Notes: generated by a model from the sequence alone, not told the origin. A stretch of 64,000 nucleotides of DNA from Heyndrickxia sporothermodurans (GCA_018333075.1 BORH01000003.1:62001-126000), one strand, 5' to 3'. Numbered from the stretch's first letter, positions 17,243-26,702 are shown. Numbers and translations are program-made.

Positions 17243-18736
17243 ATGGGGAAAAAATATATGAAACGATGTCTGATTGTACTTTTGGTTTTTGTCTTTGCTA
17301 GTTTGCCTTATAAAACGAATAAAGAAACATTAGTAAAAGCTACAGATGAATATGCAGAATTAGGTCATCAAATTAATGAAATTCTTAATGATCAAAGGTT
17401 AAATGGTTCAGTAGCAGGTATTAGTTTACGTTCCGCTGATAGTGGGGAAATTTTATATGAGCATTTTGGCGATGTTCGTTTGAGACCTGCATCAAATATG
17501 AAGCTTTTAACCGCGGCTGCAGCTTTAGAAACACTTGGTGAAAACTATCGTTTCACTACTGAAGTATTAACCGATGGAAAAGTGAATGGACATAATCTAA
17601 AAGGGAATCTCTATTTAAAAGGAAAAGGAGATCCGACTCTTTTAAAAGAAGACTTTGATCAAATTGCAAATGGATTAAAGGAGAAAGGGATTAAAAAAAT
17701 TAACGGAAATCTCGTTGGTGATGATACATGGTATGACAATGTACGTCTATCTCAGGATCTAATTTGGACAGATGAAACGGAATATTATGGTGCACAAGTA
17801 TCTGCTCTAACATTATCACCGAATACAGATTATGATACGGGTACTGTCATAGTCGAAGTGAGTCCTGCATCAAAGGTTGGTAAGCCCGCCGAGTGGAAGC
17901 TTACTCCACAAACGAATTATGTAAATATTATTAATAACGCGGTAACCGTTGCTAAAGACGGGAAACAAAAGATTACTATTCAAAGGCAGCATGGAACAAA
18001 TACGATTATAGTAGAAGGAACCATCCCTGTTGGAGGTGGTTCCTCAAAGGAATGGATGTCTGTTTGGGAGCCAACAGGATATGTATTGGATGTGTTTAAG
18101 CAATCGTTAAAGGAAAAGGGAATACAATATACAGGTAAAGTTCAAATGGCAAAAACACCTGAAAAAGCAATGTTATTATTAGAAAAAAAATCTATGTCAT
18201 TAAAAGAAATATTGATCCCTTTTATGAAATTGAGTAACAACGGACATGCGGAAATGTTAACAAAAGAAATGGGAAGGGTAGTTTATGGAGAAGGAAGCTG
18301 GGATAAAGGGTTAGAGGTAATTAATAATACGATCGCTAAACTAGGTGTTAATACGAAAACACTTCAACTACAGGATGGCTCAGGAATGTCTCATCTGACC
18401 TTGATTCCTGCTAATGAACTTTCACAACTTCTATTCGATGCTCAGAATAAAAGTTGGTTCAAAAGCTATTTAACATCCTTACCGGTTGCTGGTGATAGTG
18501 AAAGATTTGTTGGTGGAACTTTAAGGAATCGTATGAAAGTGCCACCTGCAAAAGGAAATGTCATCGCAAAAACAGGCTCTTTAACGGGTGTAAGCACGTT
18601 ATCAGGTTATGTGACAACGAAAGATGGAGAGAGAATTATCTTTTCAATACTAAATAATAATTTTGTTGCATCAGGGATTACCTCTATTGAAGACCAAATT
18701 GCTACAGCGATAGCAAATTATGAAATAAATAAGTAG
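17243..18736 (+). CDS. dacC: D-alanyl-D-alanine carboxypeptidase/endopeptidase, PBP4a type (S13)
   Basis: A 497-residue low-molecular-weight penicillin-binding protein that trims or cleaves peptidoglycan stem peptides outside the membrane. The three active-site motifs are SNMK (Ser84, Lys87), SNNGHAEML, and KTGSLTG near the C-terminus. The long insert between the first two motifs is typical of the S13 family. A signal peptide covers about the first 25-35 residues. The start has AAGGGAGGG upstream. Length matches B. subtilis DacC (about 491). Flanked by terminators, so a single-gene unit. Confidence 0.9.
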   Translation: MGKKYMKRCLIVLLVFVFASLPYKTNKETLVKATDEYAELGHQINEILNDQRLNGSVAGISLRSADSGEILYEHFGDVRLRPASNMKLLTAAAALETLGENYRFTTEVLTDGKVNGHNLKGNLYLKGKGDPTLLKEDFDQIANGLKEKGIKKINGNLVGDDTWYDNVRLSQDLIWTDETEYYGAQVSALTLSPNTDYDTGTVIVEVSPASKVGKPAEWKLTPQTNYVNIINNAVTVAKDGKQKITIQRQHGTNTIIVEGTIPVGGGSSKEWMSVWEPTGYVLDVFKQSLKEKGIQYTGKVQMAKTPEKAMLLLEKKSMSLKEILIPFMKLSNNGHAEMLTKEMGRVVYGEGSWDKGLEVINNTIAKLGVNTKTLQLQDGSGMSHLTLIPANELSQLLFDAQNKSWFKSYLTSLPVAGDSERFVGGTLRNRMKVPPAKGNVIAKTGSLTGVSTLSGYVTTKDGERIIFSILNNNFVASGITSIEDQIATAIANYEINK

Positions 18737-18742
18737 TAAGTA

Positions 18743-18779
18743 AAAAAGCTCTTTTTGTCATTTTGAAAAGAGCTTTTTC
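18743..18779. terminator. Bidirectional terminator between dacC and gerKB
   Basis: AAAAAGCTCTTTT pairs with GAAAAGAGCTTTTT around an 11-base loop. A and T runs on either side allow use in both directions. Confidence 0.85.
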
Positions 18780-19891
18780 TATGATTCAGCAGCGTTTTGC
18801 TTTTTTCTTTTATTTTTAATAAAAGCTATGATTAATAATAAAATTGGGATGATTACTTGTAATGGGATATGTAAATACATGGGGATGAAGTCTAATCCTT
18901 CTTTAATATGTTCAGGGAAATTACTTGCTATTAACATAGAAAGAATTAAAATCACAATTCCTGTTGGAAAAATTAATTGATTATGAGTGTTTATTTTAAA
19001 TAGATCTGCAATACCTATTACACCGATATAAAAAAAAACACTTATTTTAAAGAATCCACCAATAATAACTGCAAGCATAAAGAAAACATCCAAACGCTCC
19101 AAAAAATTGGCTACTTCAATCTTTTGGATTGTTGAAAGCAATGGAAAAGGAGAGCGAGACAATAAATCTACTCCAAGAACAGATACATTCACAGCCATCG
19201 TTAATGACAAATTAATTCCGGTTAATACTAAGGCGGCTATTCCAATCTTTTTCGCCTTGGAAGAATCATTTAAATAAGGAAGAATCATTAAAAAAGCAAT
19301 GGATTCACCAAACGGGAAATAAATGGTTTGAGTAAAAGCAACATGAAGAACGTTATTTATTCCATTTTCAAGTATTGGCTTTAAGTGTTTTAAATCAATT
19401 AATCCAGAAACGATGACAAGAATAAATCCCGAAATAGCCATTATGTAAAGAAAGATAAAATATATTTCTCCTGTTCTTGCTAATACTTCGATTCCTTTGT
19501 TAATTGCATACATAACAATCAATATCATAATCGTGTTAATAATAAAAATGGGAGTATTAGGATAAGCAAATGTTAATAACAATTCACCGAAATCACGTAG
19601 CACTCTTGCATCAAAATAGAAAAAATAGACCAAATAAATAAATGCTAGTAGTTTGCCGAAAAATGAGCCAATTAATTGTTGTACATAAGAAGTAAAGAGA
19701 AGGTCTGGGAAAAATTTGTAGAGTTGATGATATATATAAAATAGAAATAACCCACCAAGCATTCCAGTAATAATAGCAAGCCATGTATCTTGCTTTGCAT
19801 TCGTTCCCAATCCAATCACTAATGCACTTCCATGCTCAAATAAGATCATTAATACAAATAATTGGTAGGCGCTTATTTTTGCTTTTTCCAT
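18779..19891 (-). CDS. gerKB: Spore germinant receptor B subunit (GerAB/GerKB family permease)
   Basis: A 370-residue protein with about ten membrane segments, in the APC-superfamily germination permease group. It forms the germinant-binding subunit in the spore inner membrane. The N-terminal KISAYQLFVLMILFEHGSAL and the central FPFGESIAFLMILPYLND are typical. It is third in an A-C-B gene order, as in the B. subtilis gerK operon, 91 bp after gerKC. The start has AGGAGGTGATTTC upstream. The nutrient recognised cannot be inferred. Confidence 0.88.
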   Translation of the reverse strand: MEKAKISAYQLFVLMILFEHGSALVIGLGTNAKQDTWLAIITGMLGGLFLFYIYHQLYKFFPDLLFTSYVQQLIGSFFGKLLAFIYLVYFFYFDARVLRDFGELLLTFAYPNTPIFIINTIMILIVMYAINKGIEVLARTGEIYFIFLYIMAISGFILVIVSGLIDLKHLKPILENGINNVLHVAFTQTIYFPFGESIAFLMILPYLNDSSKAKKIGIAALVLTGINLSLTMAVNVSVLGVDLLSRSPFPLLSTIQKIEVANFLERLDVFFMLAVIIGGFFKISVFFYIGVIGIADLFKINTHNQLIFPTGIVILILSMLIASNFPEHIKEGLDFIPMYLHIPLQVIIPILLLIIAFIKNKRKKQNAAES

Positions 19892-19982
19892 ATAGAAATC
19901 ACCTCCTGTATTCTAGTAGTAGGAAAATTAATGATTATATTTTCATATGGATAAAAATTAGAGAAATCATTCTTTCGATAAA

Positions 19983-21194
19983 TTATTTTATATCTGAAAG
20001 ATAAGGGTCGTTACGTATCCCAGTACGACGTATGAATACTTTAACTTTTACGTCAACAGTAAGTTCTGGAAAACCATGATTATTCCAATCGTGATTCATT
20101 TTTTTCCAATACTTAGGAAAAGTTTGGTGAATGACATCACCAAATCCGAACACATCTGTTTTTTTATTCTGAACAATCTTAATTGTGTTGGAAATATCAT
20201 GATGTATTTTCTTTTGAATCGCTTTTTCTAAAAGATGTATATTTTTAGGATCTTTTAAATTTATAGGGATATCTGCTTCACCAATATCCCCTTCCGCTTC
20301 AATTAAAACTGTTATGATGGGTCTTCCTTTTTTAAATTTGGAATGTACATTAGTTTTGCTCCGAACGACTTGATAATTAATAGAATTTTTCTTCCCCTTC
20401 CAATTAATACTTATAGATGTCTTTTTTATTTTATCTAAAATCCAAATAATTCCTTTGGCTGTTTGTCCATATTCGATCCCCTGTAATTTCCCATCCTTAA
20501 AAAGGGCGAGTCCATTTGCTTGTAATCGCGCCGCGGCTTCTGTTGTCTGAGTATTTTCCTGTCCTTTTCCCTTATTTAGGTCTCCTTTAACTGTAAAGGT
20601 ACTTATAATAGGCTCTTTTCCATCGCTTACTAGATTTGCAATTACAGTGTCTACATCAACGTCTATATTTTCTCCTAGCTGACGTTCTGTAAATTTTAAT
20701 GCTTTAGTAATTTTATTTGCAGGTAGTTTATCAATAGGAGTAAGCATTTTTAACATGTCTTCAGCTGAATTGTTTTCAGAAATGACAATGGTTGCTGTCG
20801 TACGGAATTGAGGGTCACGCTCTAGTGCATCAAAGATTGGATATATTCCCTCATTAGCTAACTCCTTCCCAATTACAACAAGGTTGGCATGAGCGTAATA
20901 GACCATACGAGAGATTTCCTTGGACGCATTTCTTGCTGCATCTGTAATATTTTTTCCACTGGTACTATAGACCGTAACAGGTATACCACCGCTACCTCCT
21001 CCACCACCACTTTGTTCAGCTGCAACATTGCCGGGGTTAATGATCTGAAAGGTTAGTAAATATCTTCCGTGTTCTGTTTTATCTATGCCAATAGCATTTA
21101 CAATGGACAGATCAGTCAATTCTTTTTTATCCCAGCATCCAGAAAGTAAAGCACAAATTCCAATAATTAATAAAATAAGAAACTGCTGTTTCAT
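19983..21194 (-). CDS. gerKC: Spore germinant receptor C lipoprotein (Ger(x)C family)
   Basis: A 403-residue lipoprotein subunit of a GerA-type receptor. Signal peptide with lipobox LLSGCWDKKEL; the Cys is the lipidation site. The WDKKEL start of the mature protein and the C-terminal IVQNKKTDVFGFGD stretch are family hallmarks. A glycine-rich patch (SGGGGGSGG) lies near residue 60. Its ATG overlaps the gerKA stop (ATGA), indicating coupling. Confidence 0.9.
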   Translation of the reverse strand: MKQQFLILLIIGICALLSGCWDKKELTDLSIVNAIGIDKTEHGRYLLTFQIINPGNVAAEQSGGGGGSGGIPVTVYSTSGKNITDAARNASKEISRMVYYAHANLVVIGKELANEGIYPIFDALERDPQFRTTATIVISENNSAEDMLKMLTPIDKLPANKITKALKFTERQLGENIDVDVDTVIANLVSDGKEPIISTFTVKGDLNKGKGQENTQTTEAAARLQANGLALFKDGKLQGIEYGQTAKGIIWILDKIKKTSISINWKGKKNSINYQVVRSKTNVHSKFKKGRPIITVLIEAEGDIGEADIPINLKDPKNIHLLEKAIQKKIHHDISNTIKIVQNKKTDVFGFGDVIHQTFPKYWKKMNHDWNNHGFPELTVDVKVKVFIRRTGIRNDPYLSDIK

Positions 21195-22819
21195 TCATGT
21201 TCACCTGTTTCATTCTTATTATTACTTTGCTTACTTGGTGGATGTGGCTTTTGATTTTTTCCTGCTCGTATAATATTTTTTTGATTAATTAATCTTGGTC
21301 TTTCTTTAAACGCCCAAATAGGCATTCGGATAATTGTATCATCAGCATTATTTGGTATGAATGGAGCTAATGGAGACATATAAGGAACACCAAACGATCG
21401 TAAACTACATAGATGAATGGTCATTGCCAAAACAGCCATAATTAGTCCATAAAAACCTAATGTTGCAGCAAAAAACATAAATAAGAAACGAATTAAACGA
21501 GCGGCAATCGCCATGGAAAATGATGGTGTAGCAAAATTGGCTATTGCTGTAATTGAAACGATAATAACCATTGCCGGTGATACGATCCCAGCTTGAACAG
21601 CTGCTTGACCAATAACAAGTGCTCCTACAATAGAAACGGTCTGTCCAATTGCTTTTGGAAGTCGTACTCCAGCTTCTCGCAAAATTTCAAAAATAACTTC
21701 CATAATAACCGCTTCTACAAATGCTGGGAATGGAACCGATTCTCTCTGGGCTGCTACTGTAATAACAAGAAGGGTTGGAATCATTTCTTGGTGAAAAGTA
21801 GTTGCAGCAATATAAAAGGAAGGTGCAATAATTGAGAGAAAAAAGGCTATAACCCTTAAAATACGAATACCAGTACTTATATCAAATCTTGAATAGTAAT
21901 CGTCGGCTGCTTGAAAAAATTCAACGAACAAAGCAGGGGCTGTTAATATAAATGGAGTACCATTCACTAAAATGGCAATTCTTCCTTCTAAGAGATTGGC
22001 AGACACTACATCAGGTCTTTCCGTATGATAAAGGGTAGGAAAGGAAGTATAGGTTTGATCTTCAATAAGCTGTTCAATATAACCTGATTCCAAAATACTA
22101 TCAATATCGATTCTTTGTAATCGTCTTCGAACTTCTTGAACGATATCATCATTAGCAATTCCATTAATGTACATGATGGCAACATCCGTTTGTGTTACCT
22201 TCCCGATGTTAAAGGTTTCTAGCCATAGATTTGGATTTTTTATTCGCTTTCGGATTAATGCCGTATTGGTTCTAAGGGTTTCTGTAAACCCTTCACGTGC
22301 TCCACGAATAGTTGTTTCTGTACCAGGCTCAGAGATTTGTCGCTTTTCCCCTCCCTCAGTACTCACGCTCAAAGCCTCAAAGGATCCATTCATAAGGATT
22401 ATTGTTTCACCAGATAATAAGGATAAAAATAAATCATTCCAATTATGAATGGATTTGATTCCTCCAATTGCAATCATTTTTTCCTTTATGACATGAAGTG
22501 CATGTTCAAAGGAAACGAAAGGTTTACTTATATCTTCATTAATAATCCCCTCTAGTAAAAAGTCGTTAATCGTTTTATCATCAACAAGTCCATCAGTATA
22601 AATGACGGCAATTCGCAGGTTGGGACTAATATCTAATTTGCGGATGATGATATCTGTACTATTTCCAGTCAATTTGATGATGTTCTTTACATTTTCATCT
22701 AAATTATTTCCAAGAAGTTCTTTATTTGAACTTGTAGTTGCTTGTCCACTTTTATCTTTTCCTATTTTGGCATTACGTTTCTTTTGATTTTTACCATACA
22801 AATTCCACCAATAGGGCAT
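21191..22819 (-). CDS. gerKA: Spore germinant receptor A subunit (GerKA family)
   Basis: A 542-residue receptor A subunit. It has a large soluble N-terminal part (about 1-300), then about five membrane segments, and a basic C-terminal tail. Diagnostic segments are FVSFEHALHVIKEKM, EPGTETTIRGAREGFTETLR, NPNLWLETFNIGKVTQTDV and PFPAFVEAVIMEVIFEILRE. First gene of the A-C-B operon. A/T-rich divergent promoter DNA separates it from a small two-TM gene. I could not identify a sigma-G promoter with confidence. Confidence 0.92.
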   Translation of the reverse strand: MPYWWNLYGKNQKKRNAKIGKDKSGQATTSSNKELLGNNLDENVKNIIKLTGNSTDIIIRKLDISPNLRIAVIYTDGLVDDKTINDFLLEGIINEDISKPFVSFEHALHVIKEKMIAIGGIKSIHNWNDLFLSLLSGETIILMNGSFEALSVSTEGGEKRQISEPGTETTIRGAREGFTETLRTNTALIRKRIKNPNLWLETFNIGKVTQTDVAIMYINGIANDDIVQEVRRRLQRIDIDSILESGYIEQLIEDQTYTSFPTLYHTERPDVVSANLLEGRIAILVNGTPFILTAPALFVEFFQAADDYYSRFDISTGIRILRVIAFFLSIIAPSFYIAATTFHQEMIPTLLVITVAAQRESVPFPAFVEAVIMEVIFEILREAGVRLPKAIGQTVSIVGALVIGQAAVQAGIVSPAMVIIVSITAIANFATPSFSMAIAARLIRFLFMFFAATLGFYGLIMAVLAMTIHLCSLRSFGVPYMSPLAPFIPNNADDTIIRMPIWAFKERPRLINQKNIIRAGKNQKPHPPSKQSNNKNETGEHE

Positions 22820-22959
22820 AGTATTCCCTCAATTTCATTTTTTTGTGTGTTTATCACAAATTTTTCTCCATTGGCAGGTAAATTATGCAGAATTAAGCTA
22901 CATAAATGAAAATAGAGAGAATACTATTTATGTACTCCATTAAAGAAGGGAAAATAAAA

Positions 22960-23202
22960 GTGAAAGTATTAAGTATTAGTACCGGATTATTAATCGTATT
23001 ATTTGCTTTTTCAATATGTATCGATATTTTCATGGGGGATACATTACTAAACGCAATCAATAATGCATTAAATTCATTTAGTGTAATGGATCCTATTGAA
23101 ATTCTTATTTTAAGCTTTTTCACTCTTCTTCTTTTTATTAAAACTTTTGCTTCCTATTATCGGAATATGCAAAGAAAAAGGGCTTCAAAATCAAATAAGT
23201 AA
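22960..23202 (+). CDS. Small two-TM protein, candidate germinant receptor D subunit
   Basis: An 80-residue membrane protein with two predicted membrane segments (about 4-24 and 46-64) and a basic tail (RNMQRKRASK). The GTG at 22960 has GAAGGGA eight bases upstream; an ATG at 22906 lacks any ribosome binding site. It is divergent from gerKA. Small (~75 residue) two-TM D proteins are known beside several Bacillus germinant receptor operons, and size, topology and position fit. The assignment rests on context and not on a recognised sequence motif. Confidence 0.55.
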   Translation: MKVLSISTGLLIVLFAFSICIDIFMGDTLLNAINNALNSFSVMDPIEILILSFFTLLLFIKTFASYYRNMQRKRASKSNK

Positions 23203-23242
23203 TCACTGCTTTGATATAATAAAAGGAAAGGAGGGCATAAAT

Positions 23243-23992
23243 ATGAATCAAATCATTGAAACGATATTAAATCATCGCTCAATCCGAAAATATGAGGATA
23301 AGCCATTAACGGATGAACAAATTGAAGTGATTGTTAGAAGCGCACAAGCTGCCGCGACTTCAAGCTATGTACAAGCATATACAATAATCGGAATAAAGGA
23401 TAAAGAAAAGAAGAAAAAGCTTGCTGAGTTAGCAGGTAATCAACCCTACGTTGAAAAAAATGGCCATCTTCTTATTTTTTGTGCTGATTTACATCGACAT
23501 CAGTTAGTAGCAGAAATGGAAAATGTTGATGTTTCTCAAGCTTTAGAAACTACCGAATGTTTTATGATTGCTTTAATTGATGCAGCACTTGCCGCACAAA
23601 ATGCAGCGTTGGCAGCAGAATCAATGGGACTTGGTATTTGTTACATAGGAGGGATCCGCAATAAATTAGTAGAAGTCTCAGAGCTTCTCCAAATACCTAT
23701 ACATGTAATTCCTTTATTTGGTATGACTATTGGCTATCCAGTACATAATTCTGATAAAAAACCTCGACTCCCATTTGAGCATGTTTATCATGAGGATACA
23801 TATCAATCAAATTCTTCTACATTAAAAGCTCAGCTCGAAGAATATAATAAAACGATTAAACAATATTATGCAGAACGAACACACGGAAAAAGACAGGATA
23901 CATGGACAAGTCAAATGGCAGATAAATTCTCAGAACCCAAACGCCTTTACATGAAAGACTACGTACAAAATCAAGGCTTCAATAAAAAGTAA
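23243..23992 (+). CDS. nfrA: NADPH-dependent FMN oxidoreductase / nitroreductase, NfrA-like
   Basis: A 249-residue flavoprotein of the NfsA/FRP nitroreductase family. The N-terminal HRSIRKYEDKPL is the FMN-phosphate-binding signature. QAAATSSYVQAYTII and NAALAAESMGLGICYIGG are also typical, and the C-terminal segment contains KRQDTWTSQMADKF as in Bacillus NfrA proteins. It reduces FMN or nitro/quinone compounds with NADPH in the cytosol. The ATG at 23243 follows AAAGGAGGG at an optimal distance; upstream in-frame ATGs overlap the preceding gene. Confidence 0.87.
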   Translation: MNQIIETILNHRSIRKYEDKPLTDEQIEVIVRSAQAAATSSYVQAYTIIGIKDKEKKKKLAELAGNQPYVEKNGHLLIFCADLHRHQLVAEMENVDVSQALETTECFMIALIDAALAAQNAALAAESMGLGICYIGGIRNKLVEVSELLQIPIHVIPLFGMTIGYPVHNSDKKPRLPFEHVYHEDTYQSNSSTLKAQLEEYNKTIKQYYAERTHGKRQDTWTSQMADKFSEPKRLYMKDYVQNQGFNKK

Positions 23993-23995
23993 CAC

Positions 23996-24087
23996 AAGGT
24001 GTCAGGCACCTTAAATGGACAAATGACCAATTTTTCCGTCTGGAATGGACAGGTATGGAAGGGATTATTTGATGGTGTCTGGCTACA
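23996..24087. repeat. REP-like palindrome GGTGTCAGGCACC and partial second copy
   Basis: AAGGTG-TCAGG-CACCTT is a short palindrome at 23996-24012. A decayed version, GGTGTCTGGCTACA, follows near 24073. The word TGGACA recurs at 24016, 24047 and 24100. GGTGTCAGGCACC-type palindromes are, as I recall, frequent dispersed elements in Bacillus genomes. There is no transposase nearby. Confidence 0.45.
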
Positions 24088-24129
24088 ATGAATGGTAATG
24101 GACAGGTCAAGGGAGTGATATTCGAGCAA

Positions 24130-24861
24130 ATGATAGAGGTTGAGTTTATAAATATTAGTAAAACATTTAAGAATCAGAATAAAGTTGTTCATGTGTTAAA
24201 AGGGATTAGTGCAAAGGTGCCAAAAGGTTCCATTGTAACGATCATCGGACCATCAGGGTCAGGGAAAAGCACCATATTATCTTTATGCAACCTACTAAGG
24301 ACTCCTGATGAAGGGGAAATTCTTATTCGAGGAAAAGAAGTTCGGGAATGGGATATTCAAGAGTTAAGAAGAAATGTGGGGATTGCTTTCCAATCTGGAC
24401 CGATGATCCATGGAACAGCATTAGATAATTTAACGCTTCCTGCAAGATTACAAGGCAAGGAATTAGAGGATCCAAAAAAATATATGGATTTTGTCGGGTT
24501 ACAAGAAGAATTACTAACCAGGGAGGCTAAAGAGCTTTCAGGTGGACAGCGTCAAAGATTATCTCTAGCAAGAACTCTAGTTAACGAACCTGTTGTTTTA
24601 TTACTAGATGAGGTCACATCGGCACTGGACAGTATTTCTACACATGAAGTGGAGAAACTTATTTTGCGTATCAATCGTGAACAAGGGACAACTATTCTTT
24701 GGGTTACACATGATCTTTCTCAAGCTGAGCGCGTCGGAAATTATACATGGCTTGTAATGGATGGAACGCTTATTGAAGAAGCTCCAACCAACTTATTTTT
24801 TTCTAATCCTCGAGAAGAAAAGACAAAGAACTTTTTAGACTTAAAGAGGGAATATGTATGA
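24130..24861 (+). CDS. ABC transporter ATP-binding protein, FetA/YjkB-like
   Basis: A 243-residue ABC ATPase with Walker A GPSGSGKST, Q-loop FQSG, signature LSGGQRQRLSLARTL and Walker B VVLLLDEVTSALD, plus an H-loop WVTHD. It pairs with the overlapping permease of the UPF0014/FetB family. In E. coli FetAB is linked to iron export, and YjkB-YjkA is the B. subtilis counterpart. The ATG at 24130 was chosen. The AAGGGAG is 14 bases away, so a GTG at 24115 (or an upstream start) remains possible. Confidence 0.82.
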   Translation: MIEVEFINISKTFKNQNKVVHVLKGISAKVPKGSIVTIIGPSGSGKSTILSLCNLLRTPDEGEILIRGKEVREWDIQELRRNVGIAFQSGPMIHGTALDNLTLPARLQGKELEDPKKYMDFVGLQEELLTREAKELSGGQRQRLSLARTLVNEPVVLLLDEVTSALDSISTHEVEKLILRINREQGTTILWVTHDLSQAERVGNYTWLVMDGTLIEEAPTNLFFSNPREEKTKNFLDLKREYV

Positions 24862-25616
24862 ATTTACTTGCGATACTACTCAGTTTTGGCTTTGTAATCA
24901 TTGCACTTTTTCTATCTACTGCATTTAAATTAGGACTTGGTCGTGACTTAATAATTACAAGTATTCGGGCAACAATCCAATTATTGATTGTCGGATATAT
25001 TTTAAAAATGGTATTTGGTTTCCAACACCTTTTTGTTACGATATTAATGCTATTATTGATGATTGTTGTAGCTTCTAAAAATGCAGCGGTTCGTGGTAAA
25101 GGGCTGCCATTCATTTTTATAAAAATTTTCTTGACTATAGCAATAGTTGAAGTCATTACTCAAGGATTTTTATTAGGATTACATATTATACCGTTTGCTC
25201 CTCAATATGTAATCTCCATTAGTGGCATGGTTATTGGAAATTCAATGGTTATTGCTAGCCTCTTTCTAAATCGTTTAAAGGGTGAGCTAGATATGAGAAA
25301 AGATGAAGTTTATCTAGTCCTTTCATTAGGAGGAAGCCTAAAGCAATCAATCTTTCCAATCTTAAAACAGTCCATACGTTCAAGTCTAATTCCAACCATT
25401 GAGAGTCAAAAAACAATTGGTCTTGTCCAGCTTCCTGGTATGATGACCGGACAAATAATAGCTGGTGCTGATCCAATCCAAGCAGTACGTTTTCAACTTC
25501 TAATTGTTTTTATGATTATGTCTGCAGCCTCCTTAACAGCCATTATTTTAGGTTTTTTAATTTATCCTGGACTATTTAATAAGAACCAGCAGCTAGATAT
25601 TCAGGCGTGGAATTAG
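24858..25616 (+). CDS. ABC transporter permease, FetB/YjkA (UPF0014) family
   Basis: A 252-residue membrane protein with about seven TM segments. Family signatures include RATIQLLIVGYILK, ASKNAAVRGKGLPF, GMVIGNSMVIASLFLNR, and the C-terminal IGLVQLPGMMTGQIIAGADP segment. The ATG overlaps the ATPase stop (ATGA), so the two are coupled. By family knowledge it may export iron or other metal-related substrates; the substrate here is not shown by sequence. Confidence 0.85.
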   Translation: MNLLAILLSFGFVIIALFLSTAFKLGLGRDLIITSIRATIQLLIVGYILKMVFGFQHLFVTILMLLLMIVVASKNAAVRGKGLPFIFIKIFLTIAIVEVITQGFLLGLHIIPFAPQYVISISGMVIGNSMVIASLFLNRLKGELDMRKDEVYLVLSLGGSLKQSIFPILKQSIRSSLIPTIESQKTIGLVQLPGMMTGQIIAGADPIQAVRFQLLIVFMIMSAASLTAIILGFLIYPGLFNKNQQLDIQAWN

Positions 25617-25693
25617 TTCTCACGCCTGTTATTGTTATCATTTAGATTATGTGAAATAGAGGAAAAGAAAGATAAAGGTTAATTTTTTGAAGG

Positions 25694-26356
25694 CTAATTA
25701 CTTGAATTTTGAAGTTTTGAAAGGCGCTCTAATCCAATTTGAACGGCTAAGCAATCATCTAAATACCCAAAAGGAAAAACATAATCAGGAATAATATCTG
25801 TTGATAAAATGAAATATAAAAGAACACTTCCGAGAATTTTATGCTTTTCGGTTGAATTATTTTCTTCAATAAAACTTTTATACATTTTGTTCAGTTCATG
25901 GATAAAAGGCCCGGTCCCCCTTACTTGTTCAACTTTTTTCTCATACTCCTCAAAAATTTTTTGCTCGCCTTCTTTTGTCAATGAGAATTGTTCATACTTA
26001 TCTAATTCTAAATAAATTTGATCCATGTTAAATGGATGATCTAAAAAATTTGAAGAAATAAGTATCTCCTGAATGGAATCGATTGAGACAAATATATCAG
26101 ACATTGTGTTAACTTCATTTAATTCAACGTCATACCCAGCAGCCTGAAGTAATTTTACGACTGGCACTTCTAAATGTTGGGCGAACAGCTGCAAATGAGA
26201 AGGCTTTGCTTGTTGTTTATGATTGACGATTCGTGAAATTGTTGCAGTATTTATTCCTGTTAGACTACTAAGCCTTCGCATAGATAGCGAACGTTCTTTT
26301 AATAATGATTTTATTAGCATTCCGAGGTTTTGATCCTCAGCCCTATTGTTTGACAT
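25694..26356 (-). CDS. XRE-type HTH protein with C-terminal DUF1232 (paralogue 1)
   Basis: A 220-residue protein with an N-terminal Cro/C1-type helix-turn-helix (about 12-70: SMRRLSSLTGINTATISRIV) and a C-terminal YkvA/DUF1232 module (YFILSTDIIPDYVFPFGYLD). The ATG at 26356 is preceded by a tandem AAAGGAG; upstream starts would lie within it. A homologous gene of the same architecture is at 27230 on the opposite strand. The function of the fusion is unknown. A hydrophobic DUF1232 end could couple DNA binding to the membrane, which is speculation. Confidence 0.75.
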   Translation of the reverse strand: MSNNRAEDQNLGMLIKSLLKERSLSMRRLSSLTGINTATISRIVNHKQQAKPSHLQLFAQHLEVPVVKLLQAAGYDVELNEVNTMSDIFVSIDSIQEILISSNFLDHPFNMDQIYLELDKYEQFSLTKEGEQKIFEEYEKKVEQVRGTGPFIHELNKMYKSFIEENNSTEKHKILGSVLLYFILSTDIIPDYVFPFGYLDDCLAVQIGLERLSKLQNSSN

Positions 26357-26600
26357 CTCCTTTCGCTCCTTTACGGAATATATATTATTGTTGATCCTTA
26401 TGACAGGCAATTTCATTAACAAAATTAATAAGAGATTTTATTTAAATTTATTGTTTTTATATATTACGACAAACTTTTGGCCAGTATGCTTAGTGAAAAG
26501 AATAAATACTTTTTGTCTCGTATTTGTATGGGTGTAGTTAAAACAGTTCTATTGTTTCAATAACTGTGGCATTCACTTGTAAACTTTATCCAATGTAAAA

Positions 26601-26702
26601 TTAATTAAATGAATGAAAAACTGTAAAATATATTGCTAAATCAAAAAACAAGAATGTATGAATCGTTCCAAAAATAATTGCACGCTTCGTATCTTTATTC
26701 AT
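26601..26702 (-). CDS. Putative 33-residue membrane small protein
   Basis: A 34-codon frame (start complement of 26700-26702) preceded by a near-perfect AGGAGGTG at eight bases. The product begins MNKDTKRAIIF and has one hydrophobic stretch (about 8-30: AIIFGTIHTFLFFDLAIYF). It is too short for most gene finders. The ribosome binding site is the main evidence. I recognise no family. It may be transcribed toward the first XRE-DUF1232 gene. Confidence 0.5.
   Translation of the reverse strand: MNKDTKRAIIFGTIHTFLFFDLAIYFTVFHSFN

Noticed and set aside
22820-22959. Sigma-G promoters for gerKA and the small two-TM gene
   Set aside because: Some -35-like GCATA and -10-like CATAAA words occur, but no pair had both acceptable sequences and spacing.
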